Assembly: GCF_035222375.1 (NCBI RefSeq)
Contig: NW_026946364.1
Coordinates: 868,001-932,000, forward strand
Source of the DNA: Podospora pseudocomata
Lineage: Eukaryota > Ascomycota > Sordariomycetes > Sordariales > Podosporaceae
DNA: 64,000 bases
Direction: 5' to 3'
Positions 13,832-24,790 of the stretch are shown piece after piece (the first letter of the stretch is position 1; every line of letters starts with the position of its first letter). Under the pieces are notes generated by a model that saw nothing but the letters and a program-made list of their open reading frames with translations, was not told the DNA's origin and did no database searches. The translations under genes were made by a program, and so were the position numbers.

Positions 13832-14021
13832 TATAAAACCCGCTCCGCTATTGTCGTCAAGAGGCGTGGCCCTGGCACAAACAAAATAATAGCAGCAATA
13901 TTAAGAAGGCAGGACAGGTTCCAGGTACGTAAGCAAACCCTCAATCTCGTGGCTTTGCGACACAATACACCAAGAGTTCTTTTCTGGGATTACCTCTGAT
14001 GCCAATGTTTCTGTCCGGCAG
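13832..14021 (+). promoter_or_regulatory. TATA box followed by a consensus intron; candidate start of a spliced non-coding transcript
   Basis: A perfect TATAAAA lies at 13,832-13,838. About 90 nt further on a strong donor GTACGTAAG begins at 13,925, with a CTGAT branch-like site and a CCGGCAG acceptor ending at 14,021 (97 nt). The order TATA, short first exon, intron is what a fungal Pol II gene start looks like. The exon after it opens only a 21-codon frame, so any transcript would be non-coding or a distant first exon of the cyclin. No transcript evidence is available here. Confidence 0.25.
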
Positions 14022-17010
14022 TGAGTCAAGCGTCAGCATGTCTTACACGCGTGTGGACGGTACTGCTGGCCAGCAGCTAGCTCCACAAGCAACATTAATC
14101 TGATGCCGGCTGTGATGACTGTGATAGCTTCCCGTATGCGGGATCAGATTGTAGGCGAGGGGCGACGGGATTGGATATTGCGGGGTGGATGTGTTTGTCT
14201 CTTGACAATAAAAACCCCAAGTCCAGTTGTCGGTATCATGGTATCAAAGAGACGAGGACTTGTACAAGTGCACCCGCCCATCGTCAAAGCGCCCGTTGTA
14301 CCACGGAAATGCAGCGGCAATCAATCTGGCCAAACACAAGGCGGGTTGAACATTCACAACCTCACTGGACCTTGGTGACACGACATATGGTGGCGAGTCG
14401 TTAGAAGGAGTTCTGTCGTGTTGAGGCTCGGGTGTGCCCGCCGTTGGCAAGGTCCGGCTGGCTAGCTGTCTGGCACTTTGGCAGACACTCTTGTTGTAGC
14501 AGAAGCTGGGCGAGTGGCATTTGTCTGATCGATCGAGTGGAGGGGTCGGCGGTGTGGTCGATGGTGGTCACCCAAAGCGTGTCGTGCGTCTTTGTTGTTT
14601 CTGCCGCCATGGCACATGAGACTGGGTAAACAGACCGACTGGGAGAGGTGAGATGCGATGGCGACACACCTGCGGTCAACGAAAACGGCCTTGGGCTTGA
14701 GAATGCTCGGGGCCAAGAGATCATTTGGGCATCGTGAGCCTTCCCGGGCCACTCGGGAAGGCCGGCCGCAACACGGGGCAGACCAAGCTCCGCGCGCGCT
14801 AACCTGTCATGTCCCGGTTACAGTTGACAGCTGTGTTTCTGAAGAATGGGCAGTGAATGTTTTGGAAGCAGTCTGGAGCCTGTGGTGGATTGGGCTCGCC
14901 ATGACACGCATGAATTAAATTGGATCTCCCACGTCGTGCAGAACCGCGTTACGGGCTCCTGATTGGCTGCCGGCCCGCCATTTCCCAAGAGATATGCATT
15001 GTGCAAGGAACACCACGGCCCTGACGTCTGGAAACTCTGCATTGTCAGACCTCAACTGGCAGCTGCTATGGGCTGCATCCACGTCCTCGATATTGCAGAC
15101 CCGGACTGTTGGGCGCTTCTGCTGCTATCGATATCTCGAGGATGATGTTCGAGATGAGGTTGATGCTAATGCCACTTTAGCCCCTGGCCATTGAATCTCC
15201 GAGCTGCTGCCGGTTCCTGACCTGCGTTTTGCAGCTGCCCGCCTCTTCAACTCTTTCGGGCGGGGGCAGTCGTCCCTGATACCGTCCCATTGGCCGGCAG
15301 TCACTTTGTCCATTAAACGCGAACACGCCAAGCTTCAATGAATACGCGCAGCAAGCAGAAAACCAAATCTTGGAACCGCGAGATGCATCTGCTCAGGTCG
15401 TTGGCTGCGATGGTGTTGGTGTGCCCGAAAGACGTGATGCTGCCCGCATTAGCGGCTGATAAACTAGGAAACAAGGCCCCAAAAAACACAGAAGAGCAGG
15501 CTGTGTTTAGGGAGAGCAACATCAAAGAAGCTCCTTCCAGACACGGACTCCGTAAGGCCAGACCTTGTGGAAACAATGGCATTGGATAATGGCCGAGGTG
15601 AATGAACAATGCTCCCTTCTCCACGCGGCTGTGCCTCACCACCCTCCTGGGTATAGATATGTATTCCAAGCTGGCGGAATCATTTCTATCTGAGCTCGTC
15701 TTCTGATCTGAAGGGTCTATAGTGTACGCCTGATTAGTGGTCAGGTGTCCTATCAAGAAAAAACCGTCCAGAAGGTTTCCGCCGTTTTGTAGTGATATCC
15801 AAGAGCCACGATCTTGAAGGACGTTCCATCAGAGTGGTTCCCGAACACCCCCTCCTGACGTAAGCCCCCCAAGCCCCACCTGCACTTTTGGAGCTGGTTT
15901 TATGTGGATAATGCATTGGCGCAGATTCGGCATGTTGAGCACAAGAAAAGAATCACCGACAGTTACGAAGTATACAGAGCACTTCCAAAAGTCGACATGT
16001 GCTTGTGTTTGTCCTTGTATTCGATCTTTGTGTCTCTTGCATCGTGCTTGTGTTCAAAGTTTTAGAGGTTGGTTTATGCAAACCCCCACTCTCTCAACCT
16101 CTCAACATGCACTTCCATGTCTCTCCACCAAGCACCGTCCCTGTTCCGTATCTTCACCAGGGTCAGCGACCCGGCTGTCTCGGTTTTGCAGCCATGAGGG
16201 AGGGCAGGTAGGGAAAAAAAGAAAGAACGGGCTCAAGAGGCTTTGCTGTATGGCGTTTTGGTGGCAGTTCGGCGCCGCCCCGTAGACTTGAAATCTGGGC
16301 GATCAGGAGGCCTGAACGAGCGGCCATCCAATGTCAAAAAGAGCAACAAACAAACAGGACAGAGGCTCGAATCTTGAAAACGTGAGAATCGGCCTCGGCG
16401 AGAATAAGTCTTTATTTCTATCAAAAAAGACAAAGACTCTTTTCGAGATTTCCTGATACCGGCACAGTTGCTCCGTCTCCCTTCAAACGGTGCAGTGTCG
16501 TATGTAATTCAGTAACGAGAAACCTTGCCTGACTTGGGAAGTCTTGGCCGCCGTGCTGACACCAACTTGGTTTCTCGATACCGGACTCAACGGAGGCCCC
16601 GGACAGCTAAAAAGGTAACGATTATCCGTAACTGGTAAACGGCGACCACCGGCTGGTTGCTGGAGTTCGTGGCTCGCATGCTGCGGTTTGGGCTTGTTGC
16701 TTTCATTTGCGACTGCAGCGCTTCTGCCAGACAAACGTACCGCTTGACGCCTTATTGCTGCGGGAACAAGGCGATTCTTTTCTTTTCCTCACCGTCACAT
16801 AGTCCAAGCAGCAGGCAGACAAACGCAATTGTTACGGGTGTAGAGAGTCCAAGCCTCTTCCTCCAGCAAGCATGCAGCATTTGTGTGGAGCCAATACCGT
16901 CCCCCCCGAGGCTCCATGACAGCCCCTAATAAAACACGGTGCTCCGTGGTGGTTTAGTGGATGGAAGCGACAGGCGAAAGGCGGAAAAGGATCACGCCAG
17001 TCCCAAACGT

Positions 17011-17031
17011 CAGACGCCAGACGCCAGACGC
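17011..17031. repeat. Three copies of the heptamer CAGACGC
   Basis: Three perfect head-to-tail copies of CAGACGC. It is a small simple repeat with no other feature near it. Confidence 0.7.
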
Positions 17032-18640
17032 CAAAACCCGTGATGTTCCTGTTTCTGTCGCAGGCAGGCAGCACGCGTCGCTGTCGCCTTTTTTTCTTCG
17101 TCTGATCCATCGGAGTGCAACACTGTATGGTACCGTGTCTGCGAATAGGTTTTTCCCTTCCCCTCCGGACGCTTCCATTCAGTGGAGGTTTTGCTGCCGC
17201 TGGTGCATTGGATCAGTGCATCCTATCAAGCCTCTGATTCGACCGCCCACAGCGGACGACCATGGAAGGGCGGCGACAAGGTGCAAAAAGCTAAGCAATT
17301 CGTAGATCCCTGCTCCTCCTCCAGCCGGCCTGAATTTCCCAGCCGAGTAGCGAATCCACACAAGTCCGCCGTCGCCCACCACCAACCACCAACACCTGGT
17401 TATGGCTGCGTCCAGCATGGAGGAAGGGATTGTTCCTGGACGAGTGTGACCTCCGCATTGGGTCCCAGATACTCCGTAGCTTGGTGAATCCTGTTTTGTG
17501 AGGGTGTTGTGGTGTGCTTTTTGAGGTACAGTACCTAGACCATCAGCTAATCTTCAGTCTCCATCATACATAATAAGCATCATCATTATTTTATTCCGGG
17601 CTATTACCAAGGAACAGGAGACAGGCATGGGGATCACGAATGAACGGACTCCCGTCTCCTGTAGCGTCTCATGGCGAATGGAGCGCCACGACTGGGCATT
17701 CCCCTCAGGCTGGGGCTTGGCCTGCCTTTTCGCGCAACGATGAACACAACGGGACATCATAACGGATGCTGAATAGGGAAATGGACGAGGAGGAAAACGG
17801 AGCGGTGGCCTGGCTGACCCTGCAAGAGATGCACGCCTGTGGTCCTGCACCGGGCCAGGGCAGCACGACAGACGAGAAAAAGGTACCTCAGTACCCGGCC
17901 CATGCTGCAAGCTGCTTGGTGCTTGGTGCTCCAGCGCTGGGGGCTTGCTTTCGTGAACGAGCTGGGGGCCCTGTCTTAAATCGGCCATTAACCAATCTCT
18001 GCTCTCCTTTTCCACTCCCTTTTCCTCTTCTCCATCCTCTCTCTCCTACCTGAGCAAATATCTACCTTCTCCTCCCCTTCCCCTCTCCTTCCTCTTTCTC
18101 AATCCGCAACCAGTCGTTCCCTCTCCCGCACCGAACCTTCCAACATCCCCATCGTGGTACTCCCTTTCTCCGAAAAGAGAAAAGGAGGGAAGGAGGAGAT
18201 TTAGATTCTGGGCCCTCGACAACATCTACCCAGCAAATACAAGGAGCTACCTGCAGAGAAGAGAAGCCAAATAGAGGACAATAGCAAAAGGGCAAGAGAA
18301 TAAGGGTAATTGCTTCCCCTGTTTTTGAACTATTATACGCACTCTCCCTTCCCTTCACAATACATCCCATCCATATCCCCCCCCCACCCTTCGAACCACA
18401 AGTAAATTCTTCGGCTCGACGACGTGGAATCTCCCATTTCCCGGTTTTCGCTCCCTTCGTTCCGGACGAACCTTCGGTCATCATCAACATACCAATCCAC
18501 CACCAGCAGCAATTCCGAGGACGCATCGCCAGATTGGACCACGGACGACAATTGACTCAACCTTCGACGGCACTTCCCCAAGCCACCAGCAGAGCGAGGC
18601 ATCAAAAGGCGGTCATACGAGAGACCAGACCCACCGCCAC

Positions 18641-18685
18641 ATGAACTCTCGACCGATACGAAGTCAGTCATACCTACCTATCTAG
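18641..18685 (+). promoter_or_regulatory. Upstream ORF 1 in cyclin leader (14 codons plus stop)
   Basis: The first ATG after the pyrimidine tract opens MNSRPIRSQSYLPI and stops before leader intron A. A scanning ribosome would meet it first. Its peptide is not recognisable. Confidence 0.4.
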
Positions 18686-18913
18686 CAACCCCACGACATC
18701 GAGACTGCTGAGGTATGCGACTTCCGGCCCCCCACATTGCTCGCCGCCGAAAGCCAATTACCCCATATCCAAATTCTTGGAGAACTGTCCCTGGATGCAT
18801 GGAGCTTCGCCCTGGATACCACCGGCCGTGATGTCATTTTTCCTTCTTCTCCAGGAACAATGCTAAAGCTAAAGTCAAAAAAAACTAACCGAACTCTTGT
18901 CCCTTGCAGATAC

Positions 18914-18967
18914 ATGCCGGCTCGAGAGCAATCTACGGTCTCCGGCATCCTCCCCGCTCACGCTTAA
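18914..18967 (+). promoter_or_regulatory. Upstream ORF 2 in cyclin leader (17 codons plus stop)
   Basis: It begins five bases after the acceptor of leader intron A and encodes MPAREQSTVSGILPAHA. If intron B is also removed, no further ATG precedes the cyclin start. Confidence 0.4.
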
Positions 18968-19803
18968 TTCCGATCCGTCGACCTGAACTTCTTGTGGGAC
19001 ACGTTAGCTCGTTGCTCCTACTCGGCCTCAGGAATTGTGTCGATTTGCAATCGGTCACCCTTTCCCAGCGACCATTGCAATCGTGGCCGTAAGTCTCTCC
19101 CTCTCTCTCTGGCTTTGGCACTGTGCACACCCGGCACCCAGCACCTCGAGCACGCTATCATCTGCCGGCCTCCCTCCAGTGCACCGGCCGTTTTCCCCCT
19201 CGGCCCGCTGCTGGTGGTGGTGGGAAATCGTTTCTCGTGCCAGGTCCCTGACCCCACAGGTCAAGATCGGTCGAATCACGGGGGAACAATTCTCACCACG
19301 AGCAATGCTGCCCCTGATAAAGTGGGACCCTTTGAGTAAAGGGCCGCTTTGTGGTAGCTGCTGTCTCTTCCCCAGAGACAGCCTCCAGTTGCATGCCAAA
19401 ACCCTAGCAAACTCCTGAAATGAGTCGTGCTGATACCTGGGCGTTTAGAACCATACCGCGAGACATCATTCATAACTGGCTGTTTCCCCGGCCACCCGCT
19501 CTCACCCACCCGAACCACGAGATATTTCGGTTTCTCTCCTACACTCACACACAGACCCCATAGTCGGCGATTTTTCCAGCCACAGTCACTCTTTCAGAAC
19601 TTGATATTTCAGCACACTCTTTAATAATCTAATACTAGTCATTGACGACCACCCGGTTCGACGTCTCACTCTCTTGACTCGACCAACCAGCACATACTTA
19701 ATTACACACCACAACAACCACGCTCTCTCACCAACATACAGCAATTAGCCCTGGCGACTCTACGAATTCCTGGTGAACTCGACCCACTACTCAACCGCCC
19801 AAC

Positions 19804-21030
19804 ATGGCATCCACCACCTATCACTCATCAGCCGATGAGACCTTCTTCGTCGAGGACGAGGCCGCCCAGCGCATGACCATGCGCGACGCCGGCCGGATGA
19901 TCGCCCGCAACAAGCAAGAGATGATCGCCAACGAGCTCTCGAGACTGGCCCACGACGAGTACCTGGAGGATATCATGAAGCACATGCGTCACATGGAGGA
20001 CGAGACGTTGCCGGATGCCAACTTGATCGACATGCAGAGGGAGATCCAATGGTTTATGAGACCGTATCTCATCGACTTTCTCATCGAAGCCCATGCCGCC
20101 TTCTCTCTCCTTCCCGAGACCCTCTTCCTCACCGTCAACCTTCTCGATCGGTACTGCTCCAAGCGTGTCGTCTACAAGCAACACTATCAACTCGTCGGCT
20201 GCGCTGCTCTCCTCATTGCCGCCAAGTACGGCGACAAGAAGGACAGAGTACCTCAGATCAACGAGCTTAACAACATGTGTTGCGGACTCTACGATGCGGG
20301 CATGTTTACCCAGATGGAGATGCACGTCCTCAACACCCTGGACTGGAACATTGGCCACCCGACGGTCGACTTCTTCACCCAGTTGATTGTGGCCGAAGAG
20401 CGTGATGGCAGAGAGGTTGAGCACATGGCGGCCTACATTTGCGAGATCGCCTTGTACCACCGGGATTTTGTGTCGACGAAGCCTTCGATTATGGCTCGGG
20501 CTTCTCTCGCGCTCGCCCGTGCCATCCTCAGCAAGCCCGAGGTCAACGATGGAGAGTGGGACCACACCGAGAACGTGACTCTACTCACCCTCTCGCAGCA
20601 TCTTCATCAGCCATCCGTCACCCTAGCCCGCAAGTACTCGAGCGCCTACTACTCCAAGGTCTCTGGCAAGCTCGCAGACTTCCTTGCCCAACAAGCGGCC
20701 ATCTCTCGCCGAGGACCCCCATCTCCCCCTGTCGAGCCAACGTCGCTCTCCACCAAGACTGCCGACATCTACAGCACCCCACACAAGGGACTCGGCGCTG
20801 GGCCCGGCGTTGCTGATGGTTACATGACCCCTCCCATCACCCCCGACGGTAATTGCTTCGGCCACAACCAAGCGATGATCAAGGGTTACCAAGCGCCACC
20901 ACGATGCCCAGTCACCCCAACACCCCAACCGAATCACGTTCAGCCGTACCCACAGCAACAACAACAACAACCACAACATATGGCCGGGGCATCTTACTTT
21001 GAGGGCCCAACAAGCCATATGGCCTACTGA
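19804..21030 (+). CDS. cln1: G1/S cyclin, Cln/Puc1 type
   Basis: A 408-residue intron-less protein. The N-terminal cyclin box spans about residues 52-185 (MRPYLIDFLIEAH at 85-97, LLDRYCSKR near 113-121, LIAAKYGDKK near 137-146, VLNTLDWNIG near 175-184), followed by a second cyclin fold to about 290. It partners Cdc28/CDK1 to drive G1/S. Sordariales usually have one such G1 cyclin (CLN-1 in Neurospora). The C-terminal tail is Pro/Ser/Thr/Gln-rich with TPHKG, TPPITPDG and a polyglutamine run; clustered Thr-Pro sites resemble the CDK-phosphorylated degrons that make G1 cyclins unstable. The ATG sits in a good context (CAACATGGC). The long upstream region and leader suggest heavy regulation. The G1 class is clear; the exact orthologue is inferred. 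Confidence 0.9.
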   Translation: MASTTYHSSADETFFVEDEAAQRMTMRDAGRMIARNKQEMIANELSRLAHDEYLEDIMKHMRHMEDETLPDANLIDMQREIQWFMRPYLIDFLIEAHAAFSLLPETLFLTVNLLDRYCSKRVVYKQHYQLVGCAALLIAAKYGDKKDRVPQINELNNMCCGLYDAGMFTQMEMHVLNTLDWNIGHPTVDFFTQLIVAEERDGREVEHMAAYICEIALYHRDFVSTKPSIMARASLALARAILSKPEVNDGEWDHTENVTLLTLSQHLHQPSVTLARKYSSAYYSKVSGKLADFLAQQAAISRRGPPSPPVEPTSLSTKTADIYSTPHKGLGAGPGVADGYMTPPITPDGNCFGHNQAMIKGYQAPPRCPVTPTPQPNHVQPYPQQQQQQPQHMAGASYFEGPTSHMAY

Positions 21031-22415
21031 AAGGCGGTTGCATTCGCAAGCACTTGCGTGCCGGTCACTCTGTGACCGCATCACTTTCGGTCCCTGACAC
21101 CTTTGACTAGACATTCACGTCAAAGAGGGTAACTTTTTCTTCACTTTTCTCTTTCTCTATCTCTCTGGGTCATTTTGAGATATACCATTTGGAAGACAAA
21201 AGATTGCACGCATTTCTTCTCTTCACGGAAACATTTAGCGTCATGGCATCAGCGTTGAATTCTGCGAATTTCGACTTTTTTTTCTTCTCGGGCTTTTCCG
21301 CCGATTTGTCGTCATCGGCCGCAGCTACCTTTTTTTCTTTTTCAGCTGCGATATTTCGACGACGGTTGCGAGCGCGCGCCATACCCATACCCCTGATATT
21401 TCGGCGGCCACCTTATTTAATCATTTGAGCATAAAACCTTCAAATACGAAAAAAAAAAAATAGTGCGGATCTCGGCGACCCCTTCACTGGGCATCGCAAA
21501 GCAGGCACCAGGGCGCATCGGGAAGAGTTCAGGGGATCATACATATAGTACGAACCGGACTTTCAGGAATGGGCCGATGCGGAGGGAAAAAAGGAGTTTT
21601 TTGAGGACACATGGGAAGCACACCAAAGATTGGCAAACAACCTGCAAGTTGAGTTGGAGAGTGGATTGATACCTTTGCGATGGGAAACAATGGGATGGGA
21701 GATGATCACTGGGAGGAACGGATGGGACAACTACACAGCCGCAGCACTACAATTGCACAACAACAACGCCCCCCCAAGTCGCGATGGCCCTCATCACTGG
21801 CACATCAGCGCAACCCTACCCAAGGCATCATGCATACTCGGCTTGCGGACGGCAGCTCCGGATGGTCTGCCAGGCGGGACGAACGAGTCGTCGTAATTCG
21901 ATGATCAGGATTCTTCTGGCGATTCAAGGGATGGGGTGGTGGAACATGAGGTCAAGATTGGCAACGTTAAAAATGCCATCGAAATGGCCTTGCCATGCTC
22001 ATCCCCCGGGCAAGGACGCCGCGAGTAGAGTTATGTAATGAGTCGAAAAACAAAAAAAAGGGTAAATTCTCTGGCCAATCGGTTCTTGTGCAGTGACTTG
22101 TGTCTTGTTTGTCAGTCTGAGTATGCCAGCTATGATGTGAAGGAAACAATTCAGTGTAGACTCAGGTGAGTTGCTCCTTCCCTTGGCATTCCTGCTTGCT
22201 CCTTCCCTTTTCGTTTCTGCTTGCCCTTTCCTAATCACAACTATTTGCCCCTTCCCTTTCACAGTTGTTGCTCCTTTCCCTTTACAGTCACTTGTCATTC
22301 CACAAACAACATTACTTCCAATAGATTGAGCACAAGCATAAATCTGTTACCGACATTCAATCCCATCTTCAAACAAACGCCTTTTTTGCTGCAACACAAA
22401 ACCAAACAATCTCCT
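21031..22415. other. Convergent 3' region between cyclin and the DTGA-motif gene
   Basis: About 1.4 kb between two converging genes. It holds the cyclin 3' UTR, an A-rich patch near 21,450, and a tandem repeat at 22,171-22,291 listed separately. A 72-codon Lys-rich frame on the minus strand (21,170-21,388) is polypurine DNA without coding bias and was not accepted. Confidence 0.5.
22171..22291 (+). repeat. Five-copy degenerate tandem repeat, about 24 bp unit
   Basis: Five units start at about 22,171, 22,196, 22,221, 22,245 and 22,268. Each opens with a version of TTGCTCCTTCCCTT followed by a variable ten-base tail. The array ends about 125 bp beyond the stop of the converging DTGA-motif gene. 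Confidence 0.75.
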
Positions 22416-22842
22416 TCACGACCCAACCATTTCGGTGTCTTCCCCATTCCCGCCACTACCTCCGCCCCTCATCTCGACATATCCAATCACCTCCCCCTTT
22501 TTATTGTACATCTTTCCCAACCTGGGACTCGTCACCACCGTTCTGGGCGATGGCGTCGGAGGAGGGGGCTGTTGAGATGACGAGTGCGCTTGTTGATCCA
22601 GCATCATCTGCTGCCTCCACGTCTGGCCCATCTTGTCCATTCGCTCCAGGACACTCCCCTTTTTGCGCTCCCGTTCGGGAGGGGAGTCGGAGAAGGTGGT
22701 GACCCTGTTGGACCAGATCGGGTGGTGGTAGGCTGGTGTGGCTCTTTTCCGCGTGAGGACGGGTGTTTGCGGGGGAGGGGGGTCGGTTGGCCTTGGGGAG
22801 AGATGGGGGGGTATTTTTAGGATGGAGATATTTGATGATGAT

Positions 22843-22873
<31 letters not shown>

Positions 22874-24790
22874 AGGTGAGTTTGGAGAGTTCTCGCTGGG
22901 CGGTGGGGGAATCGAGGTCGTATTTTATTGAGAGGGGGCCTGTGGAAGGGAGAGGGCCGGAGAGGATTGTTGTGCCTTTTGTGGAGGACTCGTCTTCGCG
23001 GAGGGTGAGGGGGAGCTTGGAGGTGGGGATTGTGTAGCTGTGTTCAAAGATTGCGCGGGTGGGGGGGTGGTGGAGGAGTTGGTGTTGATATTTTTTCAGG
23101 GCGGCCGGGTCGGGGAAGGCGGCGGGTTTGGAGCGGGCGTTTGGGGTTGTGGTGAGGAAGGACATTTCGGGGGGGAGGCGGGCAGTGCCGAGGACTTCGA
23201 GGCGGGAGGAGCCGAGCCAGACTTTGTAGTTTCCCGGGGCGGAGGAGAGGTAGTTTTCTATGAGGGGGAAGAGGCCCGAGAGGCGGCCGGGGTCGGCGTT
23301 GGCGGATTTGGAAAAGTCGTTGGAGGTGTTGGGGAAGATGCTGACGCGCATGGGGCGGGGGGGCTGGAGGGGGTAGGACATGTGCTCGGGAACGCGGATG
23401 GAGGTGTTGAAGGCAAACTCGGAGTCGATGAGGGCGACGTCGAGCTCGTACTCGGAGATGACTTCGGTGCCGGTTGCTGTGGCGATGTGGATTGCGGATT
23501 GAGCCGAGTAGTAGTGTTTGTCGATGCCGAGGAGGGGGATGTCATCGGAGTAGAGGCAGGGGTTGGTGGCGCCGGTGTCGAAGAGGGTGTCGAAGATGAC
23601 GGAGTTGGCGGTAGGGAAGCTCTCCATGCGGGGCTTGTAGTCGTTTGGGTCGTCGTAATCGCCTTCGCTGGAGCGGTCTTCGTCGAGATCAATTTTGGTG
23701 CTTCGGAGGTAGCTTCGGGCTGTTCTGGGCTTGTGTTTGGCTGATCTTGGCCCGGAGCTGGACCAGGGGCGAGAAACGTGTTCCTGGCGACGTCTGAAAG
23801 CCATCCGGATTCGATAGTGGCCAATATTCCTGTGATTTCGGCTTGTACGCCAGCTCTCTTTGTTGGTGAGGCAGATGGCGGCTTTCGCTTGTGAGGTTGG
23901 TTGCCCGCTGTACAGGTCGGTTTCTTTGGAGAGCGAAGGCTCATACCAGATCCATCCTGGGCCGTACTCTGCAGCATAACGGTCTAGCAGGGCAGCACGA
24001 TTTTCGTTGGAGAAGGACTCGTAGTCACCGAAGCGGTCAGCAATACGCCCTGCCCAGATTACCGTGTACTTGTCGGAATAGGGGATGTCGCCGGACTCGT
24101 AGCCGGCTATCGCTGCTTCAATGTTGGCTCGTTCCGGCCCAAATGTTGACCTTGCCAGTACGGTCTGGAGAGCGCTAACCCTGTTGGCAATGGCGTTGGC
24201 TTGAAGAGATGGGATTTTTGATCTTGGGCCATGTTAGCTTCACCATATGTCTGACGATAAGAGAGGTTGAATACGTGCATTGGTGTTGTGTTTTCTTCGT
24301 CATTCTCGTCTAGTTGGGCCCGTTCCTGGACCGCTTTCTCATACATCTGGGTAAGGGCGCTAACATTTTGATAGTTTTGATAATGCTCTGCAAGCAGACG
24401 GATTTGCAGCACCTTCCTGTCGGCAATTTCGATCTTGGTAGGGTCTTCGTGCTCTAACCAGAGAGCAGACCCTATGACAAGAGATGGTTGCCATGTCTCT
24501 AGGGACTCGTCCATCTCTATGTTGGCCATTGTCGGCCCAGTATGCTCTACGTCGTCCTCCGTGTCCTCTCTTGCCATGCTTCTTGTCGTCATCCGCCTCG
24601 GGGTGGGAGGGACTTGCTCTGAGCCCCTTCTGACATTGTGGGCGCGGTTGCGATTAAACGTCTCAATATTTCGTCGAATGGCAGACGAACGTCTTCTCAG
24701 GAGCTGCTGATCCTGATTGACAGCGGGTGATCGCAGGGCCGACGGCCGCCTCCGCCCCGACTGTCGTGGCTGTCGGGCGTCTGTTGACAT
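22416..24790 (-). CDS. Uncharacterised fungal protein with retropepsin-like DTGA motif
   Basis: Two exons: 24,345-24,790 and 22,416-24,222. The intron 24,223-24,344 has a GTATGA donor, GCTAAC branch and CCCAAG acceptor; the frame closes to 750 residues, but a nearby alternative intron is possible. The N-terminal 110 residues are basic and disordered. Around residues 200-290 lies a WAGRIADRF...GPGWIWYEPSL block, which I recall from Sordariomycete hypothetical proteins that also carry a DTGA segment. Residues about 360-370 read LFDTGATNPCLY, the active-site loop form of retropepsin-fold aspartic proteases. The tail is Ser/Pro-rich with a long polyserine run. No reverse transcriptase, integrase or terminal repeats flank it, so I read it as a host gene, possibly with an ancestrally captured protease domain. 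It diverges from the 1245-residue protein. Protease activity is inference. Confidence 0.7.

Larger units (their letters stand above)
4088..17989. other. Gene-free region of about 14 kb upstream of the G1 cyclin
   Basis: No reading frame here, on either strand or after testing consensus introns, gives a protein I recognise or a convincing coding pattern. Open frames are short, rich in Ser/Pro/Arg and overlap each other. Composition is mixed and not AT-rich, so this is not RIP-mutated repeat DNA. Homopolymer runs are common: A-tracts near 9000-9031, 10,725-10,742 and 12,226-12,241, and C-runs near 7350 and 7410. The first few hundred bases are the pfa4 3' region. A possible spliced non-coding transcript is noted separately at 13,832-14,021. 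The region is best read as regulatory or non-coding-RNA DNA of the cyclin, but that is inference. Confidence 0.6.
17990..19803 (+). promoter_or_regulatory. Promoter and long spliced 5' leader of the G1 cyclin
   Basis: A dense pyrimidine tract at about 17,995-18,110, typical of fungal core promoters, precedes 1.7 kb that looks like a leader. Intron A is 18,713-18,909 (GTATGC donor, AACTAACCG branch, CCCTTGCAG acceptor). Intron B is probably 19,089-19,448 (GTAAGTC donor, GCTGATAC branch, GCGTTTAG acceptor). Several ATGs fall inside these introns and would be removed. Outside them, between 18,110 and the cyclin ATG, I count only two ATGs, each opening a short uORF listed separately. Intron A is the stronger call. 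The transcription start itself cannot be placed from sequence. Confidence 0.5.

Noticed and set aside
7563-17078. ACGCGT (MCB-like) sites at 7563, 9223, 14,047 and 17,073 upstream of the G1 cyclin
   Set aside because: Four sites in about 15 kb is what chance predicts for a hexamer, and all are far from the likely promoter, so no enrichment can be claimed.
19828-20565. 245-codon antisense frame over the cyclin
   Set aside because: The cyclin box on the opposite strand is unambiguous; the antisense frame has no family features.
21170-21388. 72-codon Lys-rich minus-strand frame in the cyclin 3' flank
   Set aside because: Polypurine DNA naturally gives Lys/Glu/Arg codons; third positions lack the bias of neighbouring genes and no intron or homologue is apparent.
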